DNA of 9,191 nucleotides from Pseudomonadota bacterium (GTDB lineage Bacteria; Pseudomonadota; Alphaproteobacteria; Rhizobiales; Hyphomicrobiaceae): positions 1 through 9,191 of the forward strand of contig JAEWIJ010000244.1 of the NCBI GenBank assembly GCA_023387235.1. Direction: 5' to 3'. Below, piece after piece: positions 7,091-9,191 of this stretch. How positions within the stretch are numbered: the stretch's first letter is position 1; each line of letters starts with the position of its first letter. The position numbers and the translations under genes are program-made. A model generated the notes under the pieces. The model was not told where the DNA came from. It searched no databases and worked only from the letters and a program-made list of their open reading frames with translations.

Positions 7091-7327
7091 ATGACCCGAG
7101 GCATCATAGAGTCCAAGGACCGATGGCCACGCCTCATGACTGCACGCACCGCCGCAGCGTACTGCGGCGAGCGTTCGCCCTATTCGTTCCGTCGCGCCGT
7201 TGGTAATCTATGGCCTCGGCCCGTCAAGCTTCCAGGGAAGGGGGAGCGATGGTTGAAGGAAGATCTGGATCTGGCAATCGACCGGCTGGCGTCGGGCAAG
7301 CTCCAGGACGCAGCAGACGTCCTGTGA
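7091..7327 (+). CDS. Excisionase-like small HTH protein (AlpA/Xis type)
   Basis: This is a 78-residue basic protein, probably a recombination directionality factor that assists or regulates the neighbouring recombinase during excision. After a short leader with RWPRLMTARTAAAYC, a winged-helix/MerR-like fold is suggested by YSFRRAVGNLWPRPVKLPGK. GERWLKEDLDLAIDRLA follows, where the ERW...DLD pattern is typical of AlpA-like excisionases. The frame remains open upstream to 6959, but that extension has no family character, so ATG 7091 is preferred; ATG 7136 is a second choice. The stop TGA overlaps the GTG start of the integrase (GTGA). The position directly upstream of int supports the role, but no experiment on a close relative is known to me. 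Confidence 0.7.
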   Translation: MTRGIIESKDRWPRLMTARTAAAYCGERSPYSFRRAVGNLWPRPVKLPGKGERWLKEDLDLAIDRLASGKLQDAADVL

Positions 7328-8574
7328 GACGGCCACTTGGTTGGCCCCGATACATGGTCGAGCGACGCCTCAACGATGGCAGTGTTGCATACTACTGGCG
7401 GGTCCGAGCTAAGGACCGTGCCGCAGGCTTCTCTATTTTTAGTGAGGTATTGGGCACGGACTACGCGGCGGCAGTCGAACGCGCGAACCTTCTAAATGCA
7501 CACTACGACTCGTGGCGGACCGGGCGAAGCGCCGTCCGAGATCTAGATCTGAGCCCGCGCTTCGGCACCGTTGTGTGGCTATTCGAGCGCTATCGCAAGT
7601 CAGCCGCGTTCGAACGCGTCAGCGAGAGAAGCCGGCCGGAATACTTGCGGGCCTTGGCCCGCATTGAGAATCTTCCGACGAAGACTGGCGGAACGATTGG
7701 TGAGCTTCCCGTTCCATCGATATCGGCGCGCGCCGCGGACAAGATGTATGCGGCGCTGCAGACTGGGCCGCGCGGAAAGCGCGTGCGCCAGGCCAACTTG
7801 TCGATCGATATTGCTCGCCGAGCCTGGAAGATTGTCCGTCGGCTATATCCAAACGTCGTTCCTATGGAGAACCCCTTCGAAGGAGTTCTGAAGATCACTG
7901 GCAGCCAGACGAAATCGGCATCAACGCGCGCCGAAGCCTACGCCCTCGCTCAGGCGTTACAGGACATTGGCGAACCTCACCTGGGAGCTGCTGCGCTGAT
8001 CTGTTTCGAGTGGCTGCAGCGGCCGGAGAATGTATTGGCAGGCAAGATCACATGGCCGGATTATCGCCCGCCCAAACATCCCAAGCACGTTCGGATTCTG
8101 CATCACAAGACGGGGCAAATCGTCCTTCAACCTCTCGAGATCGAGGGACGCAAACTCTATCCAGAGTTAGAAGCGTACTTGGCGGAGCTTCCTCACCTCG
8201 GCATCCCGATCGTCGTCACGAAGGGTTCACGTGGGCCGTCAAGGCCGTATGCGATGGTCTATGCTCAGGCAAAAGTCCGCGAGGCACGCGAGCACGCGAA
8301 GCTCGGCACCCATGTGACGCTCGACGCTTGCAGGCACGGTGGCATGACGGAACTCGGCGATGCCGAGCTCGCCGAGCAAGGCGTAATGGCGTTGTCCGGG
8401 CATAAGTCGCCGCAGGCCGCTCGGCTCTACGTAAAGCGCACTGATCGCCAGCGAAGTGCGGCGGCGGCGAAGCGTCGAGAGTGGGTTGAAGCGAACGAAA
8501 CGAAGACAAGAGTCGACTTGAAGCGGGGGCGGAAGAGTCGACTTGGCGCCAGAAAGGGAAAATTATCTTTATAA
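7324..8574 (+). CDS. int: Tyrosine recombinase/integrase of the ICE
   Basis: This is a site-specific recombinase of the lambda-integrase superfamily, expected to integrate and excise the element at tRNA-Glu. With the GTG start at 7324 the product has 416 residues. The N-terminal part begins RRPLGWPRYMVERRL and includes VLGTDYAAAVERANLLNAHYDSWRTG, characteristic of this alphaproteobacterial ICE group. The catalytic domain supplies Arg233 (LQRPENVL), a likely Lys262 (HHKTGQ), Arg337 (LDACRHGG), His360 (LSGHKSPQ) and the nucleophile Tyr369 (ARLYVKR). The usual His of the HxxR box is Asp334. The GTG overlaps the xis stop, implying translational coupling. An ATG at 7354 or an upstream ATG at 7210 are alternatives. 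The very basic C-terminus ends 4 bp from the tRNA. Confidence 0.9.
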   Translation: MRRPLGWPRYMVERRLNDGSVAYYWRVRAKDRAAGFSIFSEVLGTDYAAAVERANLLNAHYDSWRTGRSAVRDLDLSPRFGTVVWLFERYRKSAAFERVSERSRPEYLRALARIENLPTKTGGTIGELPVPSISARAADKMYAALQTGPRGKRVRQANLSIDIARRAWKIVRRLYPNVVPMENPFEGVLKITGSQTKSASTRAEAYALAQALQDIGEPHLGAAALICFEWLQRPENVLAGKITWPDYRPPKHPKHVRILHHKTGQIVLQPLEIEGRKLYPELEAYLAELPHLGIPIVVTKGSRGPSRPYAMVYAQAKVREAREHAKLGTHVTLDACRHGGMTELGDAELAEQGVMALSGHKSPQAARLYVKRTDRQRSAAAAKRREWVEANETKTRVDLKRGRKSRLGARKGKLSL

Positions 8575-8578
8575 ATCA

Positions 8579-8612
8579 TGGCGCTCCCTACGGGAGTCGA
8601 ACCCGTCTTTTC
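8579..8612. other. Putative attachment site (att) at the tRNA 3' end
   Basis: The recombinase gene ends at 8574 and the tRNA 3' end is at 8579. Tyrosine recombinases of this type usually recombine within the T arm and acceptor stem of the target tRNA, so the crossover core should lie in about this interval. The exact core cannot be set because the matching direct repeat at the other element end is outside the window. No second copy of the tRNA 3' sequence was found inside it. Confidence 0.5.
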
Positions 8613-8653
8613 AGATTGAAAATCTGACGTCCTAACCGATAGACGAAGGGAGC
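8579..8653 (-). tRNA. tRNA-Glu (anticodon UUC)
   Basis: Read on the minus strand this is a complete 75-nt cloverleaf. It has acceptor stem GCTCCCT/AGGGAGC, a D arm with GTC/GAC, an anticodon stem TCAGA/TCTGA, and loop TTTTCAA with anticodon TTC at 8620-8618. The T stem is ACGGG/CCCGT with loop TTCGACT. The discriminator is G and CCA is encoded at 8581-8579. Anticodon UUC reads Glu codons. Its 3' end faces the integrase gene, which fits use of this gene as the element's integration target. The gene remains intact, so the element end must restore the tRNA 3' sequence. Confidence 0.95.
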
Positions 8654-8694
8654 GCAGAGGCCGTCCATGGGAAGTTTCCAACGGGCCGCCGGCC

Positions 8695-8722
8695 TTGTAA
8701 CAGGTCACTCGCCACGGGGCAA
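8695..8722 (-). promoter_or_regulatory. Possible sigma-70-type promoter of tRNA-Glu
   Basis: On the minus strand TTGCCC (8722-8717) and TTACAA (8700-8695) are separated by 16 bp, a weak match to -35 and -10 elements. Transcription would start near 8688, about 35 bp before the tRNA 5' end at 8653. Position and spacing are reasonable, but the match is weak and a tRNA promoter further upstream is possible. Confidence 0.3.
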
Positions 8723-8784
8723 ACGTTCAACGCCCGAACGCGACACCGCGGCCAGATAAGTGTGGACCTGAGCGGCGAACGGGC

Positions 8785-8817
8785 GGCTCGGTGGCGAGCC
8801 AGGCCTCATCCGAGGCC
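8785..8817. repeat. Two tandem 6-bp hairpins with 4-nt loops
   Basis: The first inverted repeat is GGCTCG-GTGG-CGAGCC (8785-8800). The second is GGCCTC-ATCC-GAGGCC (8802-8817), one base further on. Both stems are perfect and GC-rich. No T run follows on either strand, so they are not ordinary terminators. They could be part of a structured RNA, a REP-like repeat or a protein-binding site. Confidence 0.45.
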
Positions 8818-8927
8818 CCGGAAAAACATGCAGATGAGATGCCCACGCGACGGCGCTGGAGGCCCGCCCTGGACCACCGCGGCGGACGCAAACCGGGCAC
8901 ACGGCGGGCGCCCTCGGCGAAGAGCGT

Positions 8928-8965
8928 CGGGAAAAGAAATGGGCCGGACCTTATGGGTCCGGCCC
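8928..8965 (-). terminator. Rho-independent terminator of glnA
   Basis: A perfect 10-bp stem is formed by GGGCCGGACC (8941-8950) and GGTCCGGCCC (8956-8965) around the loop TTATG. Read on the minus strand the stem is followed by ATTTCTTTTCCC, a T-rich tail (8940-8929). It lies about 40 bp beyond the glnA stop codon in the right orientation. Confidence 0.8.
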
Positions 8966-9006
8966 CCCTCGGAGCCCGTCACCGGGCTGTCCCCCCGAGC
9001 GTCTGC

Positions 9007-9191
9007 TTAGACCGAGTAGTACATGTCGAACTCGACCGGGTGCGGCGTCATCTCCATGCGCTCCACCTCGGCCATCTTGAGCTCGATGTAGGCGTCGATC
9101 GTGTCGTCGGTGAATACGCCGCCCATCTTGAGGAAGCCGCGATCGCTGTCGAGGCTCATCATGGCTTCGCGCAGCGAGCCGCAGACGGTCG
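9007..9191 (-). CDS. glnA: Glutamine synthetase type I, C-terminal end (partial)
   Basis: This is the last 60 or so codons of the ammonia-assimilating enzyme that makes glutamine from glutamate, ammonia and ATP in the cytoplasm. The visible C-terminus includes VCGSLREAMMSLDSDRGFLK, then GGVFTDDTIDAYIELKMAEV, and ends PHPVEFDMYYSV, the highly conserved end of bacterial GSI. The stop TAA is at 9009-9007. The gene continues beyond the right edge, so the active site and the adenylylation tyrosine are not in view. The gene belongs to the chromosomal flank, not the mobile element, and the hairpin at 8928-8965 should end its transcript. Confidence 0.95.
   Translation of the reverse strand, partial: TVCGSLREAMMSLDSDRGFLKMGGVFTDDTIDAYIELKMAEVERMEMTPHPVEFDMYYSV

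Larger units (their letters stand above)
8654..9006. other. Gene-free spacer between tRNA-Glu and glnA
   Basis: No convincing protein gene is seen in this chromosomal flank. Short open frames on both strands (minus 8705-8902, plus 8762-9010) have strongly Arg/Pro-rich products without family features. The spacer holds a possible tRNA promoter near 8695-8722, two adjacent hairpins at 8785-8817 and the glnA terminator at 8928-8965. Confidence 0.6.

Noticed and set aside
7210..7323. Integrase start at ATG 7210, giving 454 residues
   Set aside because: The first 38 residues overlap xis and are Gly/Arg/Ser-rich with no family match. The GTG at 7324 fits the family N-terminus.
8705..8902. 65-residue minus-strand ORF between tRNA-Glu and glnA
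   Set aside because: It contains both tandem hairpins, is Pro/Arg-rich, lacks a ribosome site and resembles no known protein.
8762..9010. 82-residue plus-strand ORF running into the end of glnA
   Set aside because: It crosses the glnA terminator and the glnA stop codon and is compositionally biased.
1..9191. CRISPR arrays, IS elements with terminal repeats, riboswitches
   Set aside because: No regularly spaced repeats, no transposase gene and no recognisable riboswitch core were seen on either strand.

Overview
The window is GC-rich DNA, most likely from an alphaproteobacterium of the order Hyphomicrobiales. The lineage is inferred from the style of the trb genes, the xis/int pair and the GlnA C-terminus, not from a search. 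It appears to cover one end of an integrative and conjugative element (ICE) and its junction with the chromosome.

Layout from left to right. Bases 1-243 hold no convincing gene but carry two strong short inverted repeats. Four mating-pair-formation genes follow, tightly packed on the plus strand in the order trbL-trbF-trbG-trbI (244-4498). trbF/trbG and trbG/trbI each overlap by an ATGA. They encode the inner-membrane TrbL (VirB6-like), the TrbF arch/anchor protein (VirB8-like), the TrbG outer-membrane lipoprotein (VirB9-like) and the envelope-spanning TrbI (VirB10-like) of a P-type type IV secretion system. Next on the same strand are a small DUF736 protein (4515-4835), a hotdog-fold acyl-CoA thioesterase (4881-5339) and a 12-helix major facilitator transporter (5346-7052). 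The transporter has an unusual C-terminal extension of about 125 residues. Part of that extension aligns without gaps to the conserved N-terminus and membrane anchor of TrbF, which is the most unexpected feature in the window.

The recombination module comes next. A 78-residue excisionase-like protein (7091-7327) has its start codon directly against an 8-bp inverted repeat. A tyrosine recombinase (7324-8574) is coupled to it by a GTGA overlap. The recombinase gene ends 4 bp from the 3' end of a complete minus-strand tRNA-Glu(UUC) gene (8579-8653). This is the usual arrangement of an element integrated into the 3' end of a tRNA gene, so the element lies to the left and the chromosome to the right. 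The chromosomal flank has about 350 bp without a gene, containing a possible tRNA promoter, two tandem hairpins and a rho-independent terminator. It ends with the 3' end of glnA (type I glutamine synthetase) on the minus strand.

Taken together: xis/int move the element in and out of tRNA-Glu, the trb genes build the transfer channel, and the DUF736-thioesterase-MFS block is probably cargo or accessory. The relaxase, coupling protein, ATPases (TrbB/TrbE) and the other attachment site are outside the window.
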